Assembly: GCF_014898055.3 (NCBI RefSeq)
Contig: NW_023605083.1
Location: 61,358,228-61,422,227 of the forward strand
DNA: 64,000 bases
Direction of reading: 5' to 3'
From: Talpa occidentalis
Taxonomy: Eukaryota; Chordata; Mammalia; Eulipotyphla; Talpidae
Shown piece after piece: positions 23,646 through 35,405 of the stretch. The stretch's first letter is position 1. Each line of letters opens with the position of its first letter. The notes under the pieces were generated by a model. It was not told the DNA's origin. It did no database searches and worked only from the letters and a program-made list of their open reading frames with translations. The position numbers were made by a program, and so were the translations under genes.

Positions 23646-23804
23646 GCCAGTGGCTCGCAACATTGGCTAAACATTGGAATCACCTGGTGAACGCCAACTA
23701 TAGGTTCTGTCTCCTGAGACTGTGCTGTGATTGTTTTGAGAGTGGGAATTTAAAAAAAACTCCCCAGGAAATTTTATGTCCAGTTAAGATTGAGAACCAG
23801 GGCT
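23646..23804. mobile_element. hAT-Charlie-type MITE (MER5-like)
   Basis: CCAGTGGCTCGCAAC at the left and GATTGAGAACCAG at the right are the inverted ends. Internal 'cattggaatcacctggtgaa' and 'aactccccaggaaattttat' match this common element. A SINE is inserted directly at its right end. Confidence 0.7.
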
Positions 23805-23805
23805 T

Positions 23806-24084
23806 CGGGGCCTCCCTGGTGGTGCAAGGGGTTGGGACACAGCACTACAAAGTTATCAGCAGCCACTAAAGTGCGAGTTTGATCCCCGGCCAGGGAGGTG
23901 ACCCACATGATGCAGCAGACCTCTCCTATCTTGCCTGCTGCTCCCCTCAGCAGTGTATTTCAGTGGATCTGCTTGTTCTGCTCCCTACTCTGTCTCCTGT
24001 GAATCATCTCACATACTCCTGCCCCCTGCATCTCTGCCTGTACCCCAGCTCTTGTATGCATAAATAAATCTTTGGGAAAAAAGA
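23806..24084 (+). mobile_element. tRNA-derived SINE, older subfamily
   Basis: Starts GGGGCCTCCCTGGTGGTGCA and ends 'tgcataaataaatcttt'. It is flanked by imperfect copies of GAGAACCAGGGCTT (23792-23805) and GAGACAACCAGGGCTT. The body stem is present. Confidence 0.85.
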
Positions 24085-24162
24085 GAGAGACAACCAGGGC
24101 TTTAAGGGAAGTATTACCTTAACCCGACCTGTATTGCTTCTAGCATTTGAAATTATGGGCCC

Positions 24163-24461
24163 TTCCTCCCTGGTGGCGCAGTGGTTGAGCGCTGGGTTGT
24201 GAAGCTGCCCGCGGCCTCTGCGGCGCCGGTTCGATCCCCAGCTGCTCCCCGGCCACCAGAGGAGGGTCCTGCATGGCGGGCAGACCTCTCCTGCCTCCCG
24301 CTGCTCCCCTCAGCAGTGTACTTCAGTCCTTCTGCCTGCTCTGCTCCCCGCTCTGGCTCTGGTGAATTCTCTCACCCTCCCTCGCTTCTGGCTGTACCCA
24401 GTGCTTGTATAAATAAATAAATAAATCCTTAAAAAAAAATTCTAAAAAAAAAATAAATAAA
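24163..24461 (+). mobile_element. tRNA-derived SINE, young subfamily
   Basis: Flanked by TGAAATTATGGGCCC (24148-24162) and TGAAATCATGTGCCC (24462-24476). It has an intact GGTTCGATCCC box, the body stem and a (TAAA)n tail. Confidence 0.9.
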
Positions 24462-24476
24462 TGAAATCATGTGCCC

Positions 24477-25425
24477 TTGAACCTGGTTTCATCTGCCTCC
24501 TCCAAGGCTTACCATTCCTGCCAACTCTGCCAGTCCCACTGCCATCCTAGGTCACACACGTAGTCTGATGTGCAGTCAAAACTCTTCTTGCATTTAGTTT
24601 TTAGGAAAGAGGGTCTTAATTTCTCTCCTGCACAAATGAGCAAGTCAGACATGGTAAACCAGGAGGATTCAACTATAGGTTCAATCCTGGGGAAGATGGA
24701 ACCATGGCAGAAGAAGAAGCAAAGTCCTTGGTCCAAAGGATGTAGGGCTCTCTGTGATCTCCCCTCACCTGCATTTTTGGGCCAGGCCAGCGTTGGCTGC
24801 GCGGACTCTGGCAGGATCTCTTGTGTCAGAATTGTTTAAGAAACTGGAATGAGCCACAGAGGAAGAGCTAAGGCTGGAGCGCTCGGGCGTAGGCCCCAGC
24901 CCCCACCTTCTCCTCCTCAGTCCAGTGCCCTGGTGTAAGACTTGCCACCCACTCGTTTGCTGGTGACCCTGAGCCTGGGCTGAGGGCACTGACCCACCAC
25001 AGTTTCCAAGCACAGCCACTGCAGCTGCAGAGAACTCGTACAACGAGTTCCACAACAAGGCCTGCCTAGGCTCTGGAACTCACTCAGGGACTGTGGTTTC
25101 CTGGGGCTGGGGTGGGGCCTCTCTCACCGCCTTGGCCTTTGCGATCAGTGTTTGGTCATCCACAGATGGAAAGGTTCATGGCCACACGTGCTGCCAGCCA
25201 AAACAACCGAGCTCAGCTCCTAACCCAAGATGGGCTGAGTCCTGGGAAGAAAATGCCTGCGTTGTTTGATTATGAGATCAGGCATAGCTTTCCCGGTGGT
25301 GAAGGGAGCCCTCAAATGCCTTTAATATTTCTGCCGGTCTTGGCAGGTTATTCTCGTTCTTCAATAGGGCACAGAAAACTATTGTTTCTGAGACTCCCCG
25401 GCTCCCTCTAGTGTGTGCAACATAT
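24477..25425. other. Intergenic stretch, no gene seen
   Basis: Overlapping open frames of 60-99 codons have no recognisable product. The sequence near 24840-25160 is moderately GC-rich but lacks exon signals I would trust. Confidence 0.45.
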
Positions 25426-25429
25426 TGGG

Positions 25430-25790
25430 CATTCCTGGAGCGTTAAGGAGGAAAAAATTAGAAATTTGGACTGACATGAATTATGAAGCTCAATCATAGC
25501 AGCGATATTTATGATAACACCAAAAAAGAATCCTAAATGGAAAAGTAGAAAAATAACCATGTTATATATACAACTTTGAAACTTGATGTTTATGAAAGGC
25601 ATGCTGATAACATGGGGATACGTGTATGACACAATCGTGTTAACGAAATTGCATATGCATTGAGATCAAAACAGTGTGAAAACATACGTTGAGGGGACAG
25701 GTGATAGGCAGAGCACAGAGGATTTTTAGGGCAGTGAAAATATTGCATGCTATCACAATGATGGGTACATGTCATTATGTTGGAGCAGCT
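25430..25790 (+). repeat. Old LINE fragment
   Basis: 'aagctcaatcatagcagcga' and 'taacaccaaaaaagaatcct' read as a diverged L1-type 3' region. It continues after the GT microsatellite. Confidence 0.45.
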
Positions 25791-25816
25791 GGTGTGGTCA
25801 AGACCTAGGCCCTAAG

Positions 25817-25818
<2 letters not shown>

Positions 25819-25868
<50 letters not shown>
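25819..25868. repeat. (GT)25 microsatellite
   Basis: An uninterrupted GT run of about 50 bp. Confidence 0.95.
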
Positions 25869-25870
<2 letters not shown>

Positions 25871-25984
25871 GGCTCAGCTTCCCCAGGTCACACCAACAAT
25901 TTTAAATTTGTCCAAACCCATGGAGAATTAGTAAGTGCACCTTCCCCCCACCCCACCCCAAATGAGCTCTAATGTAAACTGCAG

Positions 25985-26325
25985 GCTTTGGGCACTTACA
26001 GTGTGTGGATGAAGCCTCATCAATTGTACCAAATGGACCACTGTGGTACAGGAGAATGTGTGAGTCTGGGCATGTGGTTAGGAGAATTGGGGGGCAGGAG
26101 TCAGGGGAGCAGGGTCTATGGGAAATCTCTATACATTCCTCTCAATTTTGCTATGAACTTACAACTGCTCCAAGAAAATAAAGTCTTTAAAAAAAAGGGC
26201 TGGAATTAGCTAGTGATGACTCTACAACATTGTGAATATGTTTAATACCACTGAAGCGTATACTTTAAAAATGACTAAAGTGGTTAATTTTGTTACTTAT
26301 ATTTGACCACCATGAAAAAAACCTG
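25985..26325 (+). mobile_element. L1M-type 3'UTR remnants
   Basis: 'ctcaattttgctatgaactt' with 'ccaagaaaataaagtcttta' resembles one L1M terminus. It is followed by a second end-like segment ('acattgtgaatatgtttaat', 'taaaaatgactaaagtgg'). Confidence 0.6.
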
Positions 26326-27134
26326 AAAACATGTTGTGTGCATAGAAAAATGTTGGGAAAAAATACCTGCCTTTTAGGAATGGGATTATAGATGATTTTT
26401 ATCTTCTACTTCAGTCTTTATCTGAAAAACTCACACTGAACATGTAGAAAAATACAATCAGAACATAAAATCTGGAATTTTTTTTAAATAAGTCAGAATT
26501 TCAGTTAGAAATGATGACATATTAAAATCAGAACAGTTTGAGGAAGGTTCGTGGACAAAGGTTCATGGAAGTTTCGTGTAGGGGACCCCAAGGGATGCTG
26601 TGAGACCTGGGATATAGGAAAAATAGAGTTTTCACCATTTCTGGGAAAGAGAAGAGGTAAGGAAGGAGTGAACAGAATGAGAGGTGACAAGAGTCGTACA
26701 GAGTAGGCCATTTGAAGGGAGTGGTGACCTTCAGTCGGAGCAACAGCCAACCAAAGTTGACCTCACAGAGTCACTCACCCCCTCCTTTTGATCCCTACTA
26801 GACAGAACGTGCTGGAAGCCAGAGAAGGGAGACTGTGCTTCATTGCCTACATGTGGCAGGATGAGGCTGAGAGCAGAGTGCAAAAGGTCAGAGAGGGCTC
26901 TGGAAGGGCACAGGGAAAGAATTTGTGAAAGCTTGAAGAATTTACTGATTCAAAGTTGGAAGGGATCTTAGGGTTTTCTGGTCCAACTATCTCGACTATT
27001 TTGAAATCCCATTAATCAAGTCCTGGGAAGAAGGCCATTTTGACTTTCAGGCCTAGGCATTCCCTTATTCCTGGAAAATCCCAACTCTCGTTGAAGTGGA
27101 ATAATTATTGGAGTTATATGTGAAGAACCAGGAT
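26326..27134. other. Intergenic stretch, no gene seen
   Basis: No gene. 26935-27005 ('caaagttggaagggatctta') resembles an ancient interspersed repeat, not assigned. Confidence 0.45.
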
Positions 27135-27345
27135 GATACAGTGGCAGGATCAGAGGCAGAACATCTGGGTTCAGATCCCGGTCACTTGGGCAATTAACTT
27201 TATTTATCTCAGTCTGTTGTCTCCATGCAAAACAGCAGTAATGAAATTTATCTGACAGATTTGTTGTGAGGATTAGGAGATGATATATGTGAAGGAATTT
27301 AATATAATATTGGCACACAGGAAGCACTCAGTAGATGCTAAATCA
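27135..27345 (+). repeat. MIR SINE
   Basis: 'catctgggttcagatcccgg', 'gggcaattaactttatttat', 'gttgtgaggattaggagatg' and 'gcacacaggaagcactcagt' lie in MIR order. Confidence 0.8.
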
Positions 27346-27476
27346 GAACCTGAAATCTATCTCCTGGAAACTTCTATTCTAAGTCTTGTAGTGACCCAGT
27401 ACCTCTCCAATCTTCGTCGTGATGGACTTTCAGATGTTTGAAGATAACAGGGATTTCCCCCTAAATCTTAATAACA

Positions 27477-27662
27477 TATATTGTGTGTATAAATATTAAA
27501 TACACATATATTATATACATATTATATACATATATAGTATGCATACATTATATACCTATACGATATACATATTATATACACATACAGCATATCTATATAT
27601 ATTGTGTATGTTATATACATATATTGTGTATACATATGTCCTTATTGTGTATATATATGTTT
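27477..27662. repeat. AT-rich (TATA/CATA) simple repeat
   Basis: About 185 bp of alternating TA/CA words (repeated 'ttatatacatat') with dyad symmetry. The 66- and 173-codon open frames that cross it are repeat artefacts. Confidence 0.85.
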
Positions 27663-27689
27663 CTACTTTATCCTCTCAAATAAAGAATG

Positions 27690-28095
27690 GCCTTGTTCTT
27701 AAAGGGCCCCTCCCCATGACCAGAGTGGATCGGTATAGAGGAGCTATTCGACCCAAGTTGACCAATCAGCTTCCTGCCCTGGGGTTTTTCAGACTTAAAC
27801 TGAAGCAGGTCAGATGCCCTCTGCTGGCAGGAGCTGAGGGATGTGAGGTTACAGACACTTTGGCTGTCACCTTTCCTGCTGGTTGGTGGAAAGACTCTGC
27901 ACATGAGCAAACAAGAAGGGACCCTGAGGGCAGTGGAAAGATGGAGACTGAAGAATGGGTGGCAAAGTTTGGCATCTGGATGCGGCTGCTCAGGAAGCCC
28001 AGAATTATCCTTGCCTTTCCAGTGGATGGTCATTCCATCTTGGATTCTTTGAGCCAATAAAGTCTCACTGTCTAAATTGGTTCACAATCTCTTCT
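27690..28095 (+). repeat. LTR-like dispersed repeat
   Basis: 'ttgaccaatcagcttcctgc', 'gctggttggtggaaagactc' and a terminal 'tttgagccaataaagtctca' resemble a MaLR/ERVL-type LTR with a poly(A) signal AATAAA near 28060. The family is from memory. Open frames on both strands here have no protein similarity. Confidence 0.5.
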
Positions 28096-28139
28096 GAGAT
28101 TTTCAAATAAATAAAATCAGCTTTGACCACATCTGAAAA

Positions 28140-28355
28140 CCTAGAGCACAGGCTTTGGATTCAAAAGTCTGGGTTTGGATCCTTCGTTAACCACTCACTA
28201 GCTTTGTGGCCTTCGGTGAGTTTCATAACTATGCTGAACCCATTTTCTTCACCTGCAAAATGGTAAGCTGCATGTGGTAGCTTCCCACTTTACTGTAAGG
28301 AATAAGAATGCATGTGGATTCCAGTTCTGTACCTGACACATAGTAGACTCACCCA
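28140..28355 (+). repeat. MIR SINE
   Basis: 'gagcacaggctttggattca', 'ctagctttgtggccttcggt' and 'cattttcttcacctgcaaaa' are in MIR order. Confidence 0.75.
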
Positions 28356-29994
28356 TTGGCAGCAGCAAAGCAAATTTTGTCTTTATTATTACTGAATTTG
28401 CAGTTAATTCAGACAGCACAAGCTGCCCTAAAACTTGTTTCTCTGTCCTGAACTTGTACTGACTTTTTAAGACTTATTGTCAGATTTGAAGAATTTTCCT
28501 GCTCGCTTACCCCTTTGTTGACTCCGAGAAATTGTTTAACAGGAATGTTGAAATTTCTGGAAGGACAGATGCTCCTCTGTCCCCTGGGAAGCCTCTGACT
28601 TGTGTTGTTTTCAGAGTTTCATGACCAGAGCAACAGAAGCAGCCAATGTTTAAAGAAGTCTTTCTCCTCTGCTGTGTGTAAATTCTTGGGCCCTTTCCCA
28701 GAAATGACTTTCCAGAATAATTGTCCTAGAAAGCTACACACAGACTCCCTGTCTGCTGAACTGCCACACATTGCAGTTAATTTTCAGTTCCCAGCATCTA
28801 TCCACAATGATGACGTGCAAAAAGTCCTTGGCTTGGAGTTTGAAGATTCTAGGCTTAATTTCCAGCTTTGGAAGTTTCCAGACTCCTCAGGTTACTAGTA
28901 AGTGTTCACTTGAGGTGTTGAAACATCAAGTGGAATGATTCATTCACTTGTAATTTATTCAACATGCACTTAATGAGCACACTTAATGTCTCGGGCCCCT
29001 GTAGGGGCTGGGGCTGGAATTATAAGATGCACACCTGCTACTGACCTCAAACAGATCATGTTCTAATGAAAGAGATCAGTAATATATAGGTATAATTTAA
29101 TGTATATAATACTGTAATTAATGGTTTCTACTGCAACAAACAACTCCCCCCCTCCCTCCCAAGTCTCAGTGGCTTATCATGAAAAAAGTTTTTGCTTTTG
29201 TTCATGTAAAGTCCCATGGAAGTTAGGAAGCCCCCTTCCACCTCGTAGTTTCGCTATCTGGAATACATTGTTATCACAGGGGTTAAGGAGAGATGGAGGA
29301 GATATAGCTAGAACTGATGACATGGTCTACCCCAAGCTAACTTAGTGGAGGCTGGAAAATGTAGGGGAATTCTTAGGTACTGGGTGATCATTAAGTGTCT
29401 CTGACCACATGGGTAATCCTATGATACCAGTGAGTGAGGGACTGTGCCTTGATTAAGATACTGGATTTAAGTAACAGAATACAGCTTGAGTTAACATAAC
29501 AAAGAAGGATATTTATTGTAAGAATTCAAAGGATTTTTGGGGTCTCTTTCAGAATCAAACTGCAGAAATGCAGCTAAGCATCAGCCTGGGATTAGAACCA
29601 AGACATGCAAAGTCACTGAGATGTGTCTGGTCACTTGCTCTCACTTTGTGAGGGGAGAAGGAAGAAGGTAGCTGGCTTTTAGTTTCATAACAATCCATTA
29701 GGTATTCTCAGTTGGGAATTCAGGGACTCCTGAGAAAGAATAATATTAAGGAGAGCAGGAGGGAGGAAAGATATTCCAAAGGAGATGTTGTCTGCCCTAA
29801 GGTTTTGTTTTATCCTGTTTTTTTTTTTTTTTAATGCATATTATCTTTATTGTGGTAAAATTGCTCTGATTTTTTGAAAGAAGTTGTTGTTAGGTGAAGG
29901 CAAAGAGCAGTGTCATTCCTGGCAGCAGATACAAAGAACTGGGTATGTGTTGGAAATAAAAGTATTCTTTATGGCTAGAGTTTAGGATTAAATG
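28356..29994. other. Intergenic stretch, no gene; L2-like fragment near 28945-29100
   Basis: A 98-codon plus-strand frame at 28602-28898 has no recognisable motif. 28945-29100 reads as an antisense L2 end ('atttattcaacatgcactta', 'atgagcacacttaatgtc'). A T-tract of about 17 lies at 29816-29832. Confidence 0.45.
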
Positions 29995-30424
29995 ATAGAC
30001 ACTCTAAGTGAATGACCCAACACACTTGTTCCTTGCTAACAGATTCTTAATTTTATTTGACACATCTATAGTTGCAATTTCCAAGCTGATCTAGGTAGGC
30101 CAATTATGACAATTCTGTTCCTTACTTTTTAGATTCCTTGTGGCTAGTGATAGTTATGTGACATTTTTCCCCAGACAATGAATACTAAACAGAAGTCAGC
30201 TAAAGGGCACTTCTAGAAATTCACTCACTGTTGTGAGGAAAGGAAAGAAATGCAGCAGGTATGACTCCTAGTCCTTTCTTTCTTCTTCTGTTATGCTGTG
30301 ATGACTGGAACTGCAGCAGCCATATTGAGCAATGAGGCAAGAAACATGAGACTGAAGATAACAAACCAAGGACAGCACAGAGCAAAGATAGAAGGACTTG
30401 GTGCCTTTGGTGGCATCACTGAAG
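29995..30424 (+). repeat. Possible LTR-like dispersed repeat
   Basis: 'gtgatgactggaactgcagc', 'agccatattgagcaatgagg' is a motif combination common in mammalian LTR-derived repeats. The assignment is tentative. Confidence 0.35.
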
Positions 30425-30970
30425 CACAATTGATTTTGTATATTGACCTTGAATCCCGAATTTTGCTGGATTTATTTATTCTATAGCTGTTTAACTTTTT
30501 GTGTATATGCCTTAGGATTTTCCGTGTACTCAATCATAATGCCTACAAATAAACTCAGCTCTTCTTGTACGCAATCTGTTATCAACCTTTTATTCCTACC
30601 TTTGAATTTAAGCAGCTGACAATGTGATTTAGCACAACTTCCTTTATGTTTCTCTTGCTCGGTGTTATGGAACACCAAGAATCTATATATTTATGTGTTT
30701 GGTCAAATTTGGGAAAATGGCCACCATATTTATTTAAATGTTTTTTTCTGCTCCATTCTTTTTTTTCTCCTCTCCTTCTGGAACTCTAGCCACCTATATG
30801 TTAGACTGTTTGATGTTATCTCACAGTTCCTGAGTCTCTGCTTTACATTTTTTGGGTGCTGTTCTTCATATTATATAATTTCTAGTGCTTTATGTTTAAG
30901 TTCACTTACTCTTTCCTCTGTTACTTTCATTTGCATTAAGTCCATCTGTTACATTTATTAAGTCTTTATT
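30425..30970 (-). mobile_element. L1 LINE fragments, antisense
   Basis: 'gattttgtatattgaccttg' with 'atttatttattctatagctg' is the reverse complement of L1 ORF2 reverse-transcriptase coding sequence. After about 30660, 'tttttctgctccattctttt', 'ccttctggaactctagccac' and 'tcctgagtctctgctttaca' match another antisense L1 segment. Decayed and non-functional. Confidence 0.7.
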
Positions 30971-31614
30971 CTGGACTCTGCAAAATTCTGCAGAAACACC
31001 AAAGAAGTGTTTAAAGACTCTTGCCCACAAGAAATGATTATTTGGAAAGACAACAATTACATATAGGAAGCAATTGTTTAGAGAGCAATGAAGTGTTACA
31101 CTCTAAGAGGCTGATCACAGGCCTACCCTGAATGAGGCAGCAGAGAGATTAGTCTCAAGGGCCAAGAGCCAGTTCATTCATTCAACAAGAAACATGTGAC
31201 AGAAGTCTATCCTGGAGACTTACCTTGCATTGAGATGACACCTCTTTATTTTTCAGATAGCATCAAAGTCATTTTCATTCATTTTTTTGGTGGTGATTTA
31301 CCAAAGGAAAGGCCTGGAATTTAGGGGCTATATCAGCAATGAGTGTACGTATACACACACACACACACACATACATACCCACACACGCATTTGCCAGTTT
31401 ATCAAAGGCCACAGATGAACAGCCAGATGAAGAGGTCCATGGACAAGGTCAGGGTGGATTCTGAGCGTAAGTGTTTCTGTTTTATGCTTTACAATCAGTC
31501 TGTGGACGTGTTCACCTGCCTGCAAACTCTCTGAACCCTGTCCTTGGGGATTTTTTTCATCCATTACATTTTAAAAACATAAATATTATGTTTTTCATCT
31601 CTGGACTTTCCAAT
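30971..31614. other. Intergenic stretch with a CA repeat
   Basis: An L2-like remnant may cover 30975-31130. A (CA)n run lies at 31353-31387. No gene. Confidence 0.45.
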
Positions 31615-31836
31615 CAACAGGCAACTATAAACCAGAGACACACTATAGGGAGGGAAGAGGGAGTAGGATCAAAACAATGGGGGGGAGGGTGGGAATTGTA
31701 TGGGGACTATAACCAAGGTGAAAATGCATACATTGTGCAAAAATGAAAAATGATGTAAAAATGTATAAAATTAAAAAATAATAAAAATAAAAAAATTTAA
31801 AAATATGCACAGCAAAAAAAAAAAAAAGAAAAAAAG
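31615..31836 (+). mobile_element. L1 3'UTR and A-rich tail
   Basis: 'ctataaaccagagacacact' and 'gggaattgtatggggactat' match the 3'UTR of the L1 at 31904-32315, and an A-rich tail follows. A severely 5'-truncated copy of the same L1 lineage. Confidence 0.75.
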
Positions 31837-31903
31837 ATTTTCTATCTTCTCACTCACTGGGAAAATATTTTGTTTTACTTAATTGAGAATAATAGCTATT
31901 TAA

Positions 31904-32315
31904 CAGCACTATTTACAATAGCTAAGCTTTGGAAACAACCCAAATGCCCCAAAATAGATGACTGGATCAAGAAGATGTGGTACATATACACCATGGAATA
32001 TTACTCAGCATTCAAAAAAGATAAACACATGCAATTTGCAGCAACATGGGTGGCGCTGGAAGGGATCATGCTCAGCGAAATAAGCCAAAAAGAAAAAGAA
32101 AAATACCGGATGGTCTCACTCATAGCAGGAATCTAGAAAACTTAAATAAGGGACCAGGAAAAAGAATAACTATAGGAAAGAAAATATCAAAATCAACAAA
32201 TAACTATGAACCAGAGACACTCTATGGGGGGCAGGGAAAGGAGGGCTTGGGGCAAAAATAAGGGGGTTGTAATTGTATGGGGAATATAAAAATAAAATTT
32301 AAATTAAAAAAAAAA
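31904..32315 (+). mobile_element. Recent 5'-truncated L1 with perfect 19-bp target duplication
   Basis: The insert encodes the ORF2 C-terminus in frame ([23 protein letters not shown], ending VSLIAGI then a stop near 32136), followed by the 3'UTR and A-tail. GAGAATAATAGCTATTTAA is present exactly at 31885-31903 and 32316-32334. Identical duplications and an undamaged reading frame indicate a recent retrotransposition. It is too short to be active. Confidence 0.93.
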
Positions 32316-32334
32316 GAGAATAATAGCTATTTAA

Positions 32335-34129
32335 AAATCCTTGGTTTTTAGTCTAGCATCTGGGTTATCTTGGTGTTCTTTTCCAGCTGATTTTCTCCTT
32401 GTCTGGGGTTCATGCCACAGTGGGATGGTTCACATTATAAAGTGGACATTATGAAAATAGGGCAGCATTTTGTACAAGATCCACCCCCCCCCCAGCTTGA
32501 GTGCTCTGCCCCAGGACCCACCTGCATCTGTGTCCCCTCTAATGCCTCCAGAGAGCTGCTCTTCCTATCCTGACTGGATTTTATAGCTGGTGTCTGCAGG
32601 AGAATTCTTTTTTAGCTCTTTTTTCCCCTGTTAATTCTGTGTAGGATAATTCATGCAGCCAGATCTTACTTAGATGTGAAAACAGACTTCTGTGTGGGAT
32701 TTTAATTCCTCTGGCCCCATAGCATCTTCTCTCAAGGACAGGTCACATACCTTTTGTTTTTCTGCCCCAAGGCTTCTCCCCTGCTGCCATGTGAGATCCT
32801 GGCAGTTACACAAGCACAGCCCAGAAGGGCAGGGGCATGAAGAGCTTCTGGGACAATTATGGAAAAGTAGGGGATGGGTGTCAATGGATAAATATTTCTA
32901 GTTATTTTAGCAGACAAATCCAAAAGAGCCCTGTGTGATCTTCAGAGGGCCCAGGCAGAACTGGGGTCCACAGGCCCCGATGTGACTAACACAAAAACAT
33001 GCTCTTTCATTGGCTTTTCCTCTTTTCTTGCTTCACTTTCTCTTGCACCTCATTCTTACTTCTGTGGTCAATTCTCAAATAAACTCCCCACACTCAGGCT
33101 CTTGTTTCAGCATCTTGACCAGGCTAAATCTCCATTGCCCATCACATTTTCTTGTCTGTTAGCTGGGGTAATATTATCTGATACAGAGTCCTGTTGGGAG
33201 ACAAAGAGTTGGCTTTGGATCTTGTCTTTAAATGGTTTAAATGCCATCTAAGAAGTTTGAATTCTATCTGCAGACAAGAAAGAACTGAAAGATACTAAAA
33301 ATGAAATTGACAATCAGACCATTTAAGATCCTTTATTGTACCAAGATTTGAAGATTCTCTTACTTGATACCTCTGAATTTCACTTTCCTTAATTAATCCA
33401 TTGAAAAGTAGCACCTCCCAGGCTATTTCACACCATTGTTAGAAAGACCAAATTAGATAACGCACCTTTCACAGGAGCTGAAAAAAGTAGAGTGTTACTA
33501 TGATTACTTCAATGTGAAAAGTGTGTTATATGTCAGTGTGGAACTGCGTATTCTAAATACTTCTTGAAAGTCTCTTGCCTACTAGAATTTTTGACTATGG
33601 CAAAAATATTTTTTCGCATACAATTTCAAAGAACAATTGATCCCAATGCAATATTGGGTTGTAGCTACAAATAACAAGATAATAAACAAACTCTACTCTA
33701 ATAAATCATAGGAATTAAAGATCCTAAACTAGTAAGTGGCTTAAACAGATAGAGATGGGTCTTATAAGACTGGTGGAAATTCTGATGTTTCCTTCTAGCT
33801 TTCTATTATGTCAACTTGAGAGTGTGGTTTCTGTTTTCAAAGTTCCAAAATGGTTGCTGCAGCTTTGGAGATCACATCAACTTCAGTCAGGAGGAAGGAA
33901 TTGGGAAGGGAAAGGGTGAGTCTTTAAGGTGAATCAGTGTCTCCCCTCCAAGACTTTTCTGCAAGTCTCATCTAATAGTTTCTATTTATTTCTCACTGGG
34001 CACCCTATAAACATGAGGAATTATGGGAAATATAGTCTTTTAGTTGGGCACAAATCATCCCCCATAAAATCAGGATTCCCTGATTTTAAAAAGAATTGGT
34101 ATTTTTAAGTAATTAGCTGTTTTGTGATA
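32335..34129. other. Intergenic stretch, no gene seen
   Basis: Open frames up to 89 codons lack recognisable similarity. No strong repeats noted. Confidence 0.5.
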
Positions 34130-34350
34130 TCTTGAGAGTAGGGAACAAACCCTACATTCAAATCTTACTTCTGCCCTTATTTCCTGGTTAACTGGGCAAG
34201 TTTTTTCCCCAATTTCTCCATTTGTAAACTGGTGCTAAAAAATTGTACTTTACAAAAATGTGTATTTTATAGAACCATTTTGAGGATTCTGTCAAATAAT
34301 CCACACAATGTGCCTGGCACAGCAGAGGTGTTCAAGGTGTAGCTGTTGAA
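34130..34350 (+). repeat. MIR SINE
   Basis: 'cattcaaatcttacttctgc', 'ggttaactgggcaagttttt', 'tttctccatttgtaaactgg' and 'aatgtgcctggcacagcaga' give the MIR order. Confidence 0.8.
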
Positions 34351-34440
34351 CCTAAATCTAACAGTGCCCCATTCCAGGTGCTAGGCCAGAAATGAGAAAA
34401 ACAATGTTACTGTCTCTGCCTTTAGGAACTCCACATATAA

Positions 34441-34469
34441 GTGTGTTTGTGTGTGTGTGTGTGTGTGTG
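34441..34469. repeat. (GT)n microsatellite
   Basis: A GT run with a single TT interruption near its start. Confidence 0.9.
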
Positions 34470-34834
34470 CATTGAGATGTGTCATGTGAACACTGCTGCT
34501 CCACCTAGATTCCCTCTCTAGCTCCCTCATACAAATACCCCAGATGCTGGAGAGAGAGGCTTCTTTGTTCATTTACCTCAATGGGAATTGCTTTCAGCTG
34601 CAGGGAGCTGCCTGCATCCAGGTTGTGCTCCCACCCAGGGGAGGCCCATGCCAGTGATCGGCTATTGAGTGGATATAAGCCCAACTCTCTTGTCTCAATT
34701 TTGGGACAGTTCTGAAGAGTCACCATGGCTTCTGAACTCCGTGAAGGATCAAGTGAGGTTCAGTTGCAACTACATTTCATCTTTCTTCATCAATCCAATC
34801 CTTTCTCCCTTCATCTTCTTACAGGTATAGCTCT

Positions 34835-35405
34835 GGAAAGCATTCCCCAAATACTAATTCAAAGAGATAGATGGGCCCCCATGTTCATCATAGCATTGTT
34901 CACAAGAGTCAAGGGTTGGAAACAACCCAAGTACCCACTGGTAAATGAATGGATAATGAAGACTTGGTACATATACATAATGGAATGCTACACAGCTATA
35001 AAAAAAGAAAAGATTAAATTCTACCATCTGAAATAATAGAGATGGACCTAGAGGATATTATGTTAAGTGAAATAAGTCTGGTGGAGAATGACAAATACCA
35101 GAGGACTTCGCTCGTATGTGAGAACATCGAAAAAGAAAAGAACAACAGCCAAGTCTATGAAGCAAAACGAAACAAACACTTAGACAATGAGAGAAAATTA
35201 GTGGTTACTAGAAGGGATGGGGATATGGGGTGAATAAATTGGGTAAAGGGGGTTAATTGTATGGTGAAGGATGGAAACAGACTTTGCGTGGTGAACATAA
35301 TGTGGCATATACAGATGTCAAATTACATCCAAATGCTGTCCACCCGAAGCCTATACAATGATATAATGCAGTGATCCTTCAATAAAAGAATTTTAAAAAT
35401 TGTCA
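34835..35405 (+). mobile_element. L1 LINE 3' end, older lineage
   Basis: 'gttggaaacaacccaagtac', 'tggtacatatacataatgga' and 'ttatgttaagtgaaataagt' are L1 ORF2 C-terminal coding sequence; the 3'UTR runs to 'tccttcaataaaagaatttt'. Frames are broken. Confidence 0.85.

Noticed and set aside
27539..28060. 173-codon plus-strand frame
   Set aside because: It begins in an AT simple repeat (Tyr/Ile/His-rich) and runs into an LTR-like repeat.
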